From assembly GCA_963726775.1 (NCBI GenBank), contig CAVSDL010000006.1:62001-126000 (forward strand): a stretch of DNA of 64,000 bases, written 5' to 3'. Both the position numbers and the translations under genes were made by a program. The DNA is from CAIWHR01 sp963726775. GTDB taxonomy: Bacteria; Pseudomonadota; Gammaproteobacteria; Burkholderiales; Casimicrobiaceae. Below are positions 44,080 through 53,120 of this stretch, in pieces. The notes under the pieces are model-generated. The model did no database searches, was not told the origin of the DNA, and saw only the letters and a program-made list of their open reading frames with translations. Position 1 is the first letter of the stretch, and each line of letters starts with the position of its first letter.

Positions 44080-44207
44080 GGGGTCTCCTCGTGCTTCCCG
44101 TTGCCGTTCGTGCAGTCTAAACCATGCGAGTCGCAGCCCGTCATCGCGAGCCCTCACTCCGCCCCGCATGCGCTACCATAGGACAGCTCCGCTACTTGCC
44201 GCCGCCG

Positions 44208-45515
44208 ATGAACAAGCCCCGGAACCCCCGCTTCGACACGCTGGCGCTGCATGCGGGCGCCGTGCCCGATCCGGCCACCGGCGCGCGCGCGACGCCGATC
44301 TACCAGACGGCGTCGTTCGTGTTCCCGGACAGCGACCACGCGGCCTCACTGTTCAACATGGAGCGCGCGGGCCACGTCTATTCGCGGATCTCCAATCCGA
44401 CCTGCGCGGTGCTCGAGGAACGGATCGCCGCGCTGGAAGGCGGCGTCGGGGCGATCGCCACGGCGAGCGGGCAGGCGGCGATGCATCTCGCCATCGTGAC
44501 CTTGCTCGGCGCGGGAGCGCACATCGTCGCGTCCCGCGCGCTGTACGGCGGTTCGCACAACCTGCTCGATTACACGCTGCCGCGCTTCGGCGTCGAGACG
44601 ACGTTCGTGAACCCGCGGGACATCGACGCGTGGCGCGCGGCCATCCGCCCGAATACGCGCCTGCTGTTCGGCGAAACACTGGGCAATCCGGGCCTCGACG
44701 TGCTCGATATCCCCAGGATCGCCGGCATCGCGCACGAGCACGGGTTGCCGTTGCTCGTCGACTCGACCTTCACGACGCCGTACCTGATGCAGCCGTTCGC
44801 GCTGGGCGCCGACCTCGTGTTCCATTCGGCGACCAAATTCCTGTCCGGCCACGGCGTGGTCATCGGCGGGCTGCTCGTCGACTCCGGGCAGTTCGACTGG
44901 GACGCGCCGCGCGCGCGCGGCAAGTTCCCCACGCTGACGGAACCGTACTCCGGCTTTCACAACATGGTGTTCAGCGAGGAATCGACGACGGCCGCATTCC
45001 TGCTGCGCGCGCGGCGCGAGGGCATTCGCGATTTCGGCGCCTGCATGGCGCCGTTCACCGCGTTCCAGATCCTGCAGGGGATCGAGACACTCCCGCTGCG
45101 GATGGCGCGCCACGTGGAGAACACCCGCAAGATCGTTGCCTTCCTCGCGCGGCAGCCGCTGGTCGAAGCGATCGGATACCCCGAATTGCCCGGCCATCCC
45201 GATCACGCATTGGCGCAAGATCTGCTGCCGAACGGCTGCGGCGCCGTGTTCAGCTTCAACCTCCAGGGCACCCGCGCGCAGGGGCGCAAGTTCATCGAGA
45301 CGCTCAGGATCTTCTCGCACCTCGCGAACGTTGGTGACGCGAAATCGCTGGTGATCCATCCGGCGAGCACGACCCATTTCCGGATGTCGGCGGACGATCT
45401 CGCGCAGGCCGGAATTACCGAAGGCACGGTCCGGCTGTCCGTAGGGCTCGAGAATGCGGACGACCTGGTCGAGGACCTGAGCCGCGCGCTGCATGCTGCC
45501 GGCAAGGTCGAGTGA
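44208..45515 (+). CDS. metY: O-acetylhomoserine sulfhydrylase-type enzyme (Cys/Met metabolism PLP family)
   Basis: 435 residues, the length of MetY rather than the shorter MetZ/MetB. Signatures: FDTLALHAGAVPDPATGARA at the N-terminus, ASGQAAMHLAI, YGGSHNLLDYTLPRFG, VDSTFTTPYLMQP and the PLP Lys in HSATKFLSGHG. It makes homocysteine (or methionine with methanethiol) from O-acetylhomoserine and sulfide. The start is Met 44208; upstream in-frame residues are not family-like. It ends 4 bp before the alpha/beta-hydrolase gene. Confidence 0.9.
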   Translation: MNKPRNPRFDTLALHAGAVPDPATGARATPIYQTASFVFPDSDHAASLFNMERAGHVYSRISNPTCAVLEERIAALEGGVGAIATASGQAAMHLAIVTLLGAGAHIVASRALYGGSHNLLDYTLPRFGVETTFVNPRDIDAWRAAIRPNTRLLFGETLGNPGLDVLDIPRIAGIAHEHGLPLLVDSTFTTPYLMQPFALGADLVFHSATKFLSGHGVVIGGLLVDSGQFDWDAPRARGKFPTLTEPYSGFHNMVFSEESTTAAFLLRARREGIRDFGACMAPFTAFQILQGIETLPLRMARHVENTRKIVAFLARQPLVEAIGYPELPGHPDHALAQDLLPNGCGAVFSFNLQGTRAQGRKFIETLRIFSHLANVGDAKSLVIHPASTTHFRMSADDLAQAGITEGTVRLSVGLENADDLVEDLSRALHAAGKVE

Positions 45516-45519
45516 AGCC

Positions 45520-46326
45520 ATGCGGCTGACGGTTGGGGAGAACGACGTCTATGCCTATACCGGTTCGCGGACGCCGTCACCCGGCCAGCCGGCGCTGGTC
45601 TTCGTGCATGGCGCGGCCAACGATCATGGCGTCTGGGCGTTGCAGTCGCGCTATTTCGCGCACCACGGCTGGAACGTACTGGCCGTCGATCTTCCCGGGC
45701 ACGGGCGATCGGGCGGCGGCGCGCTGCCGTCGGTCGAGGCGATCGCGCGCTGGCTTCCCACGTTGCTGGATGCCGCCGGCGTCGGCAGCGCCGCGTTCGT
45801 CGGTCACTCGCTGGGCGCGCTCGCGGTGCTCGAATGCGCGGCGCGGCATCCGGACCGGGTCGCGCAAATCGCGCTGACCGGCCCCGCGGCGCCCATGACC
45901 GTCGCCGACGATCTCCTCGCCGCCGCGAAATCCGACGATCATCTCGCCTACGAACTCATCAACGGCTGGTCGTTCAGCGCCGGAAGGCAACTCGGCGGCA
46001 ACAGGATTCCCGGGGTCTGGATGACGGGCAATGCGATGCGGCTGATGGAGCGCACGCGCCCCGGCGCGCTCTACGTCGATCTTCTTGCGTGCCACCGGTA
46101 CGCGACCGGCCTCGATGCCGCGGCGGAGGTACGCTGCCCGGCACTGCTGATTCTCGGCGCGAGCGATATCATGGCTCCCGCCAGGAACGCGCAGGCGCTC
46201 ATCGCTGCATTGCCGGACCCGCGTGTTGTCACGCTGCCCGACTGCGGGCACGCGCTGATGGCCGAGCAGCCGGACGCGGTGCTCGACGCGCTGCGCGACT
46301 TCTTTGACTCCCGGAGGCATTCCTGA
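45520..46326 (+). CDS. Alpha/beta hydrolase
   Basis: 268 residues. The fold is clear: oxyanion HG in FVHGAANDHGVW, DLPGHGRS, nucleophile Ser97 in GHSLGA, acid Asp in LGASDIMAP and His in DCGHALMAEQP. This is a generic esterase or C-C/C-O hydrolase of the MhpC/3-oxoadipate-enol-lactonase style; the substrate cannot be told. It lies 4 bp after the metY-type gene, and its stop overlaps the next ATG (TGATG). Confidence 0.88.
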   Translation: MRLTVGENDVYAYTGSRTPSPGQPALVFVHGAANDHGVWALQSRYFAHHGWNVLAVDLPGHGRSGGGALPSVEAIARWLPTLLDAAGVGSAAFVGHSLGALAVLECAARHPDRVAQIALTGPAAPMTVADDLLAAAKSDDHLAYELINGWSFSAGRQLGGNRIPGVWMTGNAMRLMERTRPGALYVDLLACHRYATGLDAAAEVRCPALLILGASDIMAPARNAQALIAALPDPRVVTLPDCGHALMAEQPDAVLDALRDFFDSRRHS

Positions 46327-47093
46327 TGAACGCAAGCGATCCGCAGTCGTTGCCACTGCCCGCAGTTCGACGCGTGCCGGCGAGCGCGCCGTTCGGCTGG
46401 CTCGCCAAGGGCTGGCGCGATTATTGCGCCCATCCGCTGCCGAGCCTCTTCTATGGCGTGTGCTATGCGGCGATGGGCTGGCTCATCGCACTGACCTTCC
46501 GGCACGCGTACGAATATGTTTCGGCGCTGGTCACCGGGTTCTTCCTCGTCGGACCGTTCCTCGCCATCGGCCTCTACGACCTTTCGCGCCGCCGCGCGCG
46601 TGGTTTGCCGACGGAGCTCGCGCCGACGCTGAATGCCTGGGCGGGAAACGCAGGCGCCATCGGCGTGTTCGCGGTGGTGCTCGCGGTCATCCTGCTCGTC
46701 TGGGCGCGCGCGTCGCTCATCGTGTTCGCGCTGTTCTACACGGGTGCGATGCCGACCGTCGCGGGGTTCTTCGACCAGATGCTCGCGCTCGACAACATCG
46801 AGTTTCTGGCCGTGTATTTCTGCATCGGCGGGTTCTTTGCCGTGCTGGTGTTCGCGATCAGCGTCGTATCGGTGCCGATGATGCTCGACCGCGGTACCGA
46901 CGGCATAGTCGCCGTGCTGACGAGCCTCCGGGCCTTCGCCGCCAACGTGCCCGCGATGATCGTCTGGGGGCTCGCCATTTTCGCGCTCGTCGCGCTGGGC
47001 TTCGCGCTGCTTTTCGCCGGTCTCGTCGTTGCCGTTCCGGTGATCGGGCACGCGACCTGGCACGCGTATCGGGCGCTGGTGGACGAAGGGTAA
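46326..47093 (+). CDS. DUF2189 (BPSS1780-type) inner-membrane protein
   Basis: 255 residues with about six membrane spans. The pattern FGWLAKGWRDYCAHPLPSLFYG, FFLVGPFLAIGLYDLSRR and the C-terminal VVAVPVIGHATWHAYRALV is that of the DUF2189 family, common in Burkholderiales and alphaproteobacteria. Function unknown. In other genomes it often lies near respiratory genes, but here its neighbours are a hydrolase and an acetyltransferase. Confidence 0.88.
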   Translation: MNASDPQSLPLPAVRRVPASAPFGWLAKGWRDYCAHPLPSLFYGVCYAAMGWLIALTFRHAYEYVSALVTGFFLVGPFLAIGLYDLSRRRARGLPTELAPTLNAWAGNAGAIGVFAVVLAVILLVWARASLIVFALFYTGAMPTVAGFFDQMLALDNIEFLAVYFCIGGFFAVLVFAISVVSVPMMLDRGTDGIVAVLTSLRAFAANVPAMIVWGLAIFALVALGFALLFAGLVVAVPVIGHATWHAYRALVDEG

Positions 47094-47118
47094 CCCGACT
47101 CGGCCGCCCCGCCATCCG

Positions 47119-47964
47119 ATGCGCGTCATCCGCCATTCCGATCCCGACACCTTTCTTGCCGCCGTCCAGCCGATGTTCGAACGGGGCGAGGCATCGGCAA
47201 GCCTTTTTGCGGGCTGGGCGCATTCGCTGAAGCGCACGCCGGCGCCCGCCGACGAGCACGTCTATCTCGCGACCTGCGTCGCGGGGGAGGCGTGCGGCGC
47301 GGCGATTCAGCGCGACGACGGCCCCGTAGTCGTCGGGCAGAGCGATCCGGGCGCAGCGGCCGCCTTCGCCGACGATCTCGCGTGCGACTGGGCGGGGCTG
47401 CAGGGTGTCCTCGGCGCGCTTGCCGGATGCGAGGCGTTCGCACGCCGATGGCGAGATCTCACCGGGCGCCGTCACGCGCTGCGGGCCCATCTGCGCCAGC
47501 ACGTGCTCACCGCCGTCGCCGACGTGCCACGGCCGCCGGGCGCGACACGCGTTGCGGTGGCCGCCGATATTCCCTGGCTCAACGCCGGACAGATCGCGTT
47601 CATCGCCGAAGTGGGCTTGCCGGAGAGCGCCGAACGCCTGCTGGCGGTGCTGCCCGAACGTGTCGCCCGCGGGGAATTCCGGATCTGGGACGACCGCGGT
47701 CCCGTCGCGTTCGTCGGGTTCAATGACGCAGCGCCGGAGTTTGCCCGCATTGCTCCGGTCTACACGCCTCCGGAATGCCGCGGCCGCGGCTACGCCACGG
47801 CGATGGTCGCCGCGGTGTCGCGCGAATTGCTTGCCAGCGGCAAACGCAAGCTGTTTCTGACGACCGACGCCGCCAACCCGACGTCCAATGCGATCTACGC
47901 GCGGATCGGCTACCGTTCCGAGAACGACGACTATCACTACGATTTCGTCGCCCCCGGAGATTGA
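47119..47964 (+). CDS. GNAT-family acetyltransferase
   Basis: 281 residues. The C-terminal half is a GNAT domain with the acetyl-CoA motif VYTPPECRGRGYATAMVAAVS and the later TDAANPTSNAIYARIGYR. The N-terminal half (about 1-150) is poorly conserved and may be a degenerate second GNAT fold. Acceptor unknown. It lies 25 bp after the DUF2189 gene and 3 bp before rsmE. Confidence 0.85.
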   Translation: MRVIRHSDPDTFLAAVQPMFERGEASASLFAGWAHSLKRTPAPADEHVYLATCVAGEACGAAIQRDDGPVVVGQSDPGAAAAFADDLACDWAGLQGVLGALAGCEAFARRWRDLTGRRHALRAHLRQHVLTAVADVPRPPGATRVAVAADIPWLNAGQIAFIAEVGLPESAERLLAVLPERVARGEFRIWDDRGPVAFVGFNDAAPEFARIAPVYTPPECRGRGYATAMVAAVSRELLASGKRKLFLTTDAANPTSNAIYARIGYRSENDDYHYDFVAPGD

Positions 47965-47967
47965 CCG

Positions 47968-48705
47968 ATGTCGTCGCCGCGTTTTTTCGTCACGGTCGAA
48001 CTTTCGCCGCTGCTGGCGGGGGAGACGATCGAGTTGCCGGACAACGTGGCGCACCATGCGACCCGCGTCACGCGCCTCGCGATCGGCGATGCGATGACGC
48101 TCTTCAACGGAGCAGGAGGTGAATGCGCCGCGACACTGGTCCGCGTGGACAAGCGCGGCGCCGCGGTTCGCCTCGCCGCGCTCGATCCCGTCGAGCGCGA
48201 GTCGGCGTTCGCCGTTACGCTGGCGCAGAGCATTGCCGCCAACGACGCGATGGACTACGCGGTGCGCAAGGCGGTCGAGCTCGGTGTTGCGGCGATTCAC
48301 CCGATTGTCGCCGCGCGCAGCGCTCCGCTGCCGACCGGCGACCGCGGTGACAGGCGCCTTCTGCACTGGCGTAACGTCGCAATCGCCGCGTGCGAGCAGT
48401 GCGGGCGCAACCGCATCCCCGAAGTTGCCGCGCCGCAGCCGCTCGCCAGCTGGCTGGCTAACTGGAAGGGCACGGGCGTTGTTCTGGTGCCGGATGCGGC
48501 TCGATCGCTGGCGTCGCTGGCGCAACCGTCGGCACCATTTGCACTGCTGATCGGACCGGAAGGCGGCTTCGCGGACCATGAGGCCGAGGCGGCCAGAGCG
48601 CTGGGGTTCGATGCCGCGCGCCTCGGACCCCGCGTCCTGCGCACCGAGACCGCGAGCGTGGCGGCGCTCGCCGTGCTGCAGGCGTGCTGGGGCGATCTGC
48701 GATGA
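47968..48705 (+). CDS. rsmE: 16S rRNA (uracil1498-N3)-methyltransferase
   Basis: 245 residues. An N-terminal PUA-like domain (FFVTVELSPLLAGETIELP, HHATRVTRLAIGD) is followed by a SPOUT knot domain with LLIGPEGGFADHEAEAA and LGPRVLRTETASVAAL, the RsmE signature. It methylates U1498 of 16S rRNA. Its stop overlaps the start of the lipoprotein gene (ATGA or TGATG). Confidence 0.95.
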   Translation: MSSPRFFVTVELSPLLAGETIELPDNVAHHATRVTRLAIGDAMTLFNGAGGECAATLVRVDKRGAAVRLAALDPVERESAFAVTLAQSIAANDAMDYAVRKAVELGVAAIHPIVAARSAPLPTGDRGDRRLLHWRNVAIAACEQCGRNRIPEVAAPQPLASWLANWKGTGVVLVPDAARSLASLAQPSAPFALLIGPEGGFADHEAEAARALGFDAARLGPRVLRTETASVAALAVLQACWGDLR

Positions 48706-50117
48706 TGCGGACATCTCTCTGGCGTGCGTGCATGGCCGCCGCCGTTGCAGCCGCGCTTGCCGGTTGCGCGACGCCTCCCGAGGCCGGGCGCGCGACCGGA
48801 ACGCTGTACGCCTTCGTCGTTCTCGGCGAACAGGGCGCGGCCGTCGCACGGGTGATCACGTCCGCGGGAGAGTGCCCGGCCGTCGATTTCGATGGTGCCG
48901 CGCAATCGATGGTCGTGCGCGCGCGTCCGGCAACCGTTCCGCTGCGACCGACGCGCAGCGCCCCGTCCGAATCCAGGCCCTCCGCGTTCCCGGTGCTGAC
49001 CTGCGACAAGGCCATTCCCGGAAGCGTCGCGCGGGTGACCGTCGCCGGCCGCATCCTGCCGCTGCCGAAAGCGGATCCGCAGCGCATTGTCGTGATCGGC
49101 GACACCGGTTGCCGGATGAAGACCGGCGACAACATCTTCCAGGCGTGCAACGATCCGACGCTCTGGCCGTTCGCGACCGTCGCCGATGCCGCGGCGGCGA
49201 CGAATCCCGATCTCGTCATCCACGTCGGCGACTACCACTACCGGGAAAACGCGTGCCCCGTCGGCAATGGCGGCTGCGCGGGCAGCCCGTGGGGGTACGG
49301 CTGGGATGCCTGGGAGGCCGACCTGTTCGCGCCGGCAGGAAACCTGCTCGCCGCCGCGCCGTGGATCGTCGTGCGCGGCAACCACGAGTCGTGCGCGCGC
49401 GCCGGTCAGGGCTGGTGGCGCTTCCTGGATCCGCGTCCGCCCGCCGCCGGACAGAACTGCGACAACGCGTCCGACGACGCGAGCGGCGACTACAGCGCGC
49501 CATACGCGGTCCCCCTGGGAACGGCCGCGACCACCGACACGCAGTTCATCGTCTTCGATTCGTCGCTGGTGGGCACCACGCCGCTACCGGCGAACGCCGC
49601 GATGCACGTCAAGTACCGCGCGCAGCTCGAGCGTGCGTTCGCGCTCGGCGCCGGCCGGCCGCAGACGTTCTTCATGAATCACCATCCGATCCTGGGCTTT
49701 GCGCCCAACCCGGCGCGTCCGGACGCGCCTTTCCCGGGCAACGCGGGACTGCAGTCGGTGCTGCAGGCCGTGCAGCCGACGGCGCTGTTCCCGGCGAATG
49801 TCGCGGCGCTGCTCGCCGGCCACGTGCATCTGTTCGAAGTGGTGAGCTTCAGGGCGGAGCTTCCACCGCAATTCATTTCGGGCAACGGTGGTGACTGGGT
49901 CGACACGGACCTGCCGTCGCCGCTTCCGGCAGGCGCGACCCCGGCGCCGGGTGCGGTCGTCGCCGGCACTGTCGCCACGAACCGGTTCGGGTTCATGACC
50001 ATGGCGCGCGACGGCGCCGGGTGGACAATGACGGCGCGCGATGTCCGAGGTGCCCCGCTGACGACCTGCACGCTGTTCCAGCGGCACGCCACCTGCACGC
50101 CGGCGACGGTGCCGTAA
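48702..50117 (+). CDS. Lipoprotein metallophosphoesterase (calcineurin-like)
   Basis: 471 residues. The signal ends in a lipobox LAGC (Cys about 23), so this is a lipid-anchored envelope protein. Metallophosphoesterase motifs are in order: GDTGCR, HVGDYHYRENAC, VRGNHESC, MNHHPILGF and AGHVHLFEV, giving the usual two-metal site. A number of cysteines (DTGCRMK, ACNDP, NACPVGNGGCAG, ESCARAG) suggest periplasmic disulfides. Substrate unknown; a nucleotidase or phosphatase. Start at 48702 or 48705, both overlapping the rsmE stop. The 250 bp that follow (50118-50367) hold no gene I can support. Confidence 0.87.
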   Translation: MMRTSLWRACMAAAVAAALAGCATPPEAGRATGTLYAFVVLGEQGAAVARVITSAGECPAVDFDGAAQSMVVRARPATVPLRPTRSAPSESRPSAFPVLTCDKAIPGSVARVTVAGRILPLPKADPQRIVVIGDTGCRMKTGDNIFQACNDPTLWPFATVADAAAATNPDLVIHVGDYHYRENACPVGNGGCAGSPWGYGWDAWEADLFAPAGNLLAAAPWIVVRGNHESCARAGQGWWRFLDPRPPAAGQNCDNASDDASGDYSAPYAVPLGTAATTDTQFIVFDSSLVGTTPLPANAAMHVKYRAQLERAFALGAGRPQTFFMNHHPILGFAPNPARPDAPFPGNAGLQSVLQAVQPTALFPANVAALLAGHVHLFEVVSFRAELPPQFISGNGGDWVDTDLPSPLPAGATPAPGAVVAGTVATNRFGFMTMARDGAGWTMTARDVRGAPLTTCTLFQRHATCTPATVP

Positions 50118-50367
50118 CCGGACGAGCCGGCATGCGGCGTTTCGGGGGACGCGGACGGGACCGCGCGAATGTGCCGGAGGCGGGGGCGACGCTCGGTATT
50201 GACGGGATGTCGCGACGGCGCGACGATGCGCCCTTCGCGCAGCGGCCCTGCAGGCGACTTCAACGCCCGACGTCGCGACACCGAATGACGTCGCGTCGAA
50301 TTCGCGGGGGTCCGCGCAGACTCGGCGTGGCGCCCGGGAGCGCACCGCAATCGTTCAGAGAGATCTC

Positions 50368-51384
50368 ATGTCGCATTCCCTGATAGTCCTGCCTGACGAC
50401 ACCGCGAAACCGCTCGTCGACGCCCTCGCCGGCGCCAGGCTGTCGCTGCGCATCCGGATGTTCCTGTTCACCGATCCGACGCTGCTCGACGCGGTGCTGG
50501 CGGCAAAGCGCCGCGGCGTCAGCGTCCGGGTGATGCTGAATCCCGCCCGTCGCGACGGGACGTCCGATAACGACGCGACGCGCAAGACGCTGGCCGCGGC
50601 GGGCATCGACGTCCGCGACAGCAATCCGACGTTCGACCTCACGCATCAGAAATCGATGGTCATCGACGAGGCGACCGGATTCGTCGAGTCGCTCAACTGG
50701 GAGACGCGCGACCTGACCGTGACGCGCGACTATGCGGTGGTGACCACGCACCAGGACGAAGTCGGCGAGATGATGGCCTGCTTCGAGGCCGACTGGAACC
50801 GGCAGAAGTTCGATCCAGGCGCGAAATCAACGCTGATCTGGTGCCCGAACAACGGGCGCGAGCGCATCGCGGAATTCATCGACTCGGCGAAGCACACGCT
50901 CTGGCTGCAGAACGAACGCTACCAGGACACGGTGATCATCGAGCGGCTGGTCCGCGCCTCGCACCGCGGAGTCAGGATCCACATCCTGGCGCGCCCGCCG
51001 CATACGCTGAAAAAGGAAAAACTGGTCGAAGGCGTCGGCGGGCTGCGCATCATGAAGGACGTCGGCGCGAAGATCCACCGGCTCAAGGGTCTGAAGCTTC
51101 ACGCCAAGATGCTGCTGGCCGACGACAAGCGCGCCATCGTCGGGTCGATCAACCTCGCGCCGGGAAGCTTCGACGCACGACGCGAGCTGGCGATCGAGAC
51201 CGACGCGCGTCATGTCGTCAAGCGGCTGGAGCAGACGGCCAGCGTGGACTGGGGGAATTCGCATCCCCTCGACCTTTCCGACGAGGGGCTTCTCGCCGAC
51301 CTGGAAAAGCACGGCGGCGGCGGCGCCGACAAGCTGGTCCTCGACGCCGGCCACGGCAAGAAGAAAAGGCAGGACAAGGACTGA
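50368..51384 (+). CDS. Phospholipase D-family protein
   Basis: 338 residues with two HKD-type motifs: HQKSMVIDEATGFVESLN (first) and LHAKMLLADDKRAIVGSIN (second), each with the His-x-Lys and the trailing Asn, so both halves of the active site are present. No signal peptide is visible, which points to a cytoplasmic enzyme. It is shorter than cardiolipin synthases and lacks their membrane spans. The C-terminus is lysine-rich (GKKKRQDKD). Substrate, lipid or nucleic acid, unknown. Confidence 0.87.
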   Translation: MSHSLIVLPDDTAKPLVDALAGARLSLRIRMFLFTDPTLLDAVLAAKRRGVSVRVMLNPARRDGTSDNDATRKTLAAAGIDVRDSNPTFDLTHQKSMVIDEATGFVESLNWETRDLTVTRDYAVVTTHQDEVGEMMACFEADWNRQKFDPGAKSTLIWCPNNGRERIAEFIDSAKHTLWLQNERYQDTVIIERLVRASHRGVRIHILARPPHTLKKEKLVEGVGGLRIMKDVGAKIHRLKGLKLHAKMLLADDKRAIVGSINLAPGSFDARRELAIETDARHVVKRLEQTASVDWGNSHPLDLSDEGLLADLEKHGGGGADKLVLDAGHGKKKRQDKD

Positions 51385-51400
51385 GCCCGCGCCGGCGGGC
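51385..51400. terminator. Hairpin between convergent PLD and holA genes
   Basis: GCCCGC-GCCG-GCGGGC directly follows the PLD stop. There is no T-run, so only the position between convergent genes supports a termination role. Confidence 0.35.
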
Positions 51401-51417
51401 CGGGGTGCCGCGGGTTG

Positions 51418-52458
51418 TCAACGCGCCCCGGCGGCGCCCGCCAGCGGAACCGCCGGCTTGCCCGCCAGCGCGAGACCGATCGTGCGCAGATCGTCCCAGG
51501 CGTTGCCGCGCCCGATCCCTTTCGAGACGGCATCGAGGGTGGCCAGCGCGCGCAGCATCGGCAGGACGGAATCGGGTTGCACGCGGCGCGCGGCGCGCTC
51601 CATTGCCCCCTGCCGCTTCCCCCAGACGCGCGCATTGCGTACGGCGGTGGCGAGCGCCGCTCCCGATTCCATCGCCTCCTGAATGGAAGCGAGCGCGTGG
51701 ATGTCCTCGGAGACCTGCCACAACAGCAGCTGAATGCCTTCGCCCTCGGCTTCGAGCGCCGCGAGAATGCGCATTGCCCGTGCGGCGTCGCCGCCGAGCC
51801 AGGCCTCGGAGAGCTGGAAGACGTCGTAGCGGGCGACGTCGGCAACGGCGTGCAGGACGGCTTCGTGCAGGAGCTCGCCCGCGGGCAGCAGCAGTCCGAG
51901 CTTCTCGATTTCCTGTCGCGCGGCGAACAGGTTGCCTTCGCAGCGGTCGCCGAGGAACGCGAGGGTTTCGCGTGTGACGCTCTGCTTCTGCTGCGCGAGG
52001 CGCGCGGCGATCCACGCCGGCAGCTCTTCGCGCTCCAACGGATAGACAGCGATGGTGGCCCCGGCGCCGGCGAGCGCCGAAAACCACGCCGACGACTGCG
52101 TCGCTCGATCGACCTTCGGCAGCGTGATCAGCAAAATGTGATCGGGATTCGGATTCGTCGCGTAGGCCTCGAGCGCTTTCGCGCCTTCGAGGCCGGGCTT
52201 GCCGGACGGAATGCGCAGATCCACAAGCTTGCGCGCGCCGAAGAGGCCCATGTTCGCGTTGGTTGCAAGGAACGCGGGCCATTTGAAGCCCGGTTCGACA
52301 ACGAGGATCTCGCGCTCCTCGGACCCCGCGCTGCGCGCCGCAGCGCGAATCGCGTCGCCGGCCTCCATGGCGAGCAGCGGTTCGTCGCCGTGTACCACGT
52401 AGATCGGCGCCAGAGCGCGTTCGAGATGCTTGGCGAGCTGGTTGAGCCGGAGGTCCAT
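51418..52458 (-). CDS. holA: DNA polymerase III subunit delta
   Basis: 346 residues. The N-terminus MDLRLNQLAKHLERALAP with IYVVHGDEPLLAMEAGDAIR is the standard HolA opening; the AAA+-like middle (ILLITLPKVDRATQSSAWF, LPAWIAARLAQQ) and C-terminal collar domain follow. It opens the beta clamp in the clamp loader. The frame is open well upstream into lptE, but homologues begin at MxLRLxQL, so 52458 is chosen. Third in the conserved leuS-lptE-holA order; 89 bp separate it from lptE. Confidence 0.93.
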   Translation of the reverse strand: MDLRLNQLAKHLERALAPIYVVHGDEPLLAMEAGDAIRAAARSAGSEEREILVVEPGFKWPAFLATNANMGLFGARKLVDLRIPSGKPGLEGAKALEAYATNPNPDHILLITLPKVDRATQSSAWFSALAGAGATIAVYPLEREELPAWIAARLAQQKQSVTRETLAFLGDRCEGNLFAARQEIEKLGLLLPAGELLHEAVLHAVADVARYDVFQLSEAWLGGDAARAMRILAALEAEGEGIQLLLWQVSEDIHALASIQEAMESGAALATAVRNARVWGKRQGAMERAARRVQPDSVLPMLRALATLDAVSKGIGRGNAWDDLRTIGLALAGKPAVPLAGAAGAR

Positions 52459-52547
52459 GTGCAGCAGGGTCAATGACGAAATTCGCGCACGCGCGGCGAT
52501 GAAAATGGCAGAGCCATGATTTGGCCGTTGTCGAATCCTACGGCGTC

Positions 52548-53120
52548 CTAGGCCAACGGCTTTCGCGCCATCTGCAAGCGCCGCACGATCTGCTGGACCG
52601 CGTCGGTCTGCATCTCCTTCAGCATCCGCGTTTCCTCCGCCTCGCGCGCCAGCACTTCCGATTCGTTGAACGTGAAGCTGCGGCGGATCACGATTTCGGC
52701 GGCCGGCAGCCAGTCGCGGCCCTCCGCGTCGTGGAGGCTGAAGCCGACGCGCTTGGTCAACAGGTATTCCCGGACGCGGCCGCCCGAAGACAGCGACAGT
52801 ACCTGCTTGTCGTCGGTCACATTGGCAATATCGAGCGTTACCGCCGCTTCGCGTCCGGTGCCGACAATGCGCGTGCCGCCAACGCCCTCGAGTGCGCGCC
52901 TCAGCTCCAGGGTTATCGGCGCCGCCGTCGACGCATTGATATAGACGGTGGGGAACGCATAGGCGACATCGCCGCGCGGGTGGAAGCCGCACGCGACGAG
53001 CCCACCCGAGAGGACAAGTCCGGTCAGAAGCCGGACGCCGACCGATTGGCAAGCGGGCTCGTCGTCCCCGCGGAGGCGGTGACCCGGTGTCTTGGGCCGA
53101 AGGCGGTCAGACGACCACAT
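52548..53120 (-). CDS. lptE: LPS-assembly lipoprotein LptE
   Basis: 190 residues. Lipobox LVACGFHPRG is the LptE signature, and the rest (VYINASTAAPITLELRRAL, RVREYLLTKRVGFSL, FNESEVLAREAEETRMLKEM) fits. LptE plugs the LptD barrel in the outer membrane. The only in-frame ATG before the signal peptide is at 53120, which overlaps the leuS end by 14 bp, giving an unusually long, charged 24-residue head before the hydrophobic core. Part of that head is encoded by a degenerate REP-like unit (53061-53089). A non-ATG start nearer the signal is not obvious. Confidence 0.88.
   Translation of the reverse strand: MWSSDRLRPKTPGHRLRGDDEPACQSVGVRLLTGLVLSGGLVACGFHPRGDVAYAFPTVYINASTAAPITLELRRALEGVGGTRIVGTGREAAVTLDIANVTDDKQVLSLSSGGRVREYLLTKRVGFSLHDAEGRDWLPAAEIVIRRSFTFNESEVLAREAEETRMLKEMQTDAVQQIVRRLQMARKPLA
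53061..53089. repeat. Degenerate REP-like unit inside the 5' end of lptE
   Basis: GTCGTCCCCGCG, then GAGGCGG, then TGACCCGG matches the right unit at 42402-42429 (read in reverse) at about 24 of 29 positions. It lies within the predicted coding start of lptE, just inside the leuS-lptE junction. Confidence 0.45.

Noticed and set aside
50118..50367. A small gene between the metallophosphoesterase and PLD genes
   Set aside because: Short frames exist, but none has a convincing ribosome site or protein-like composition.
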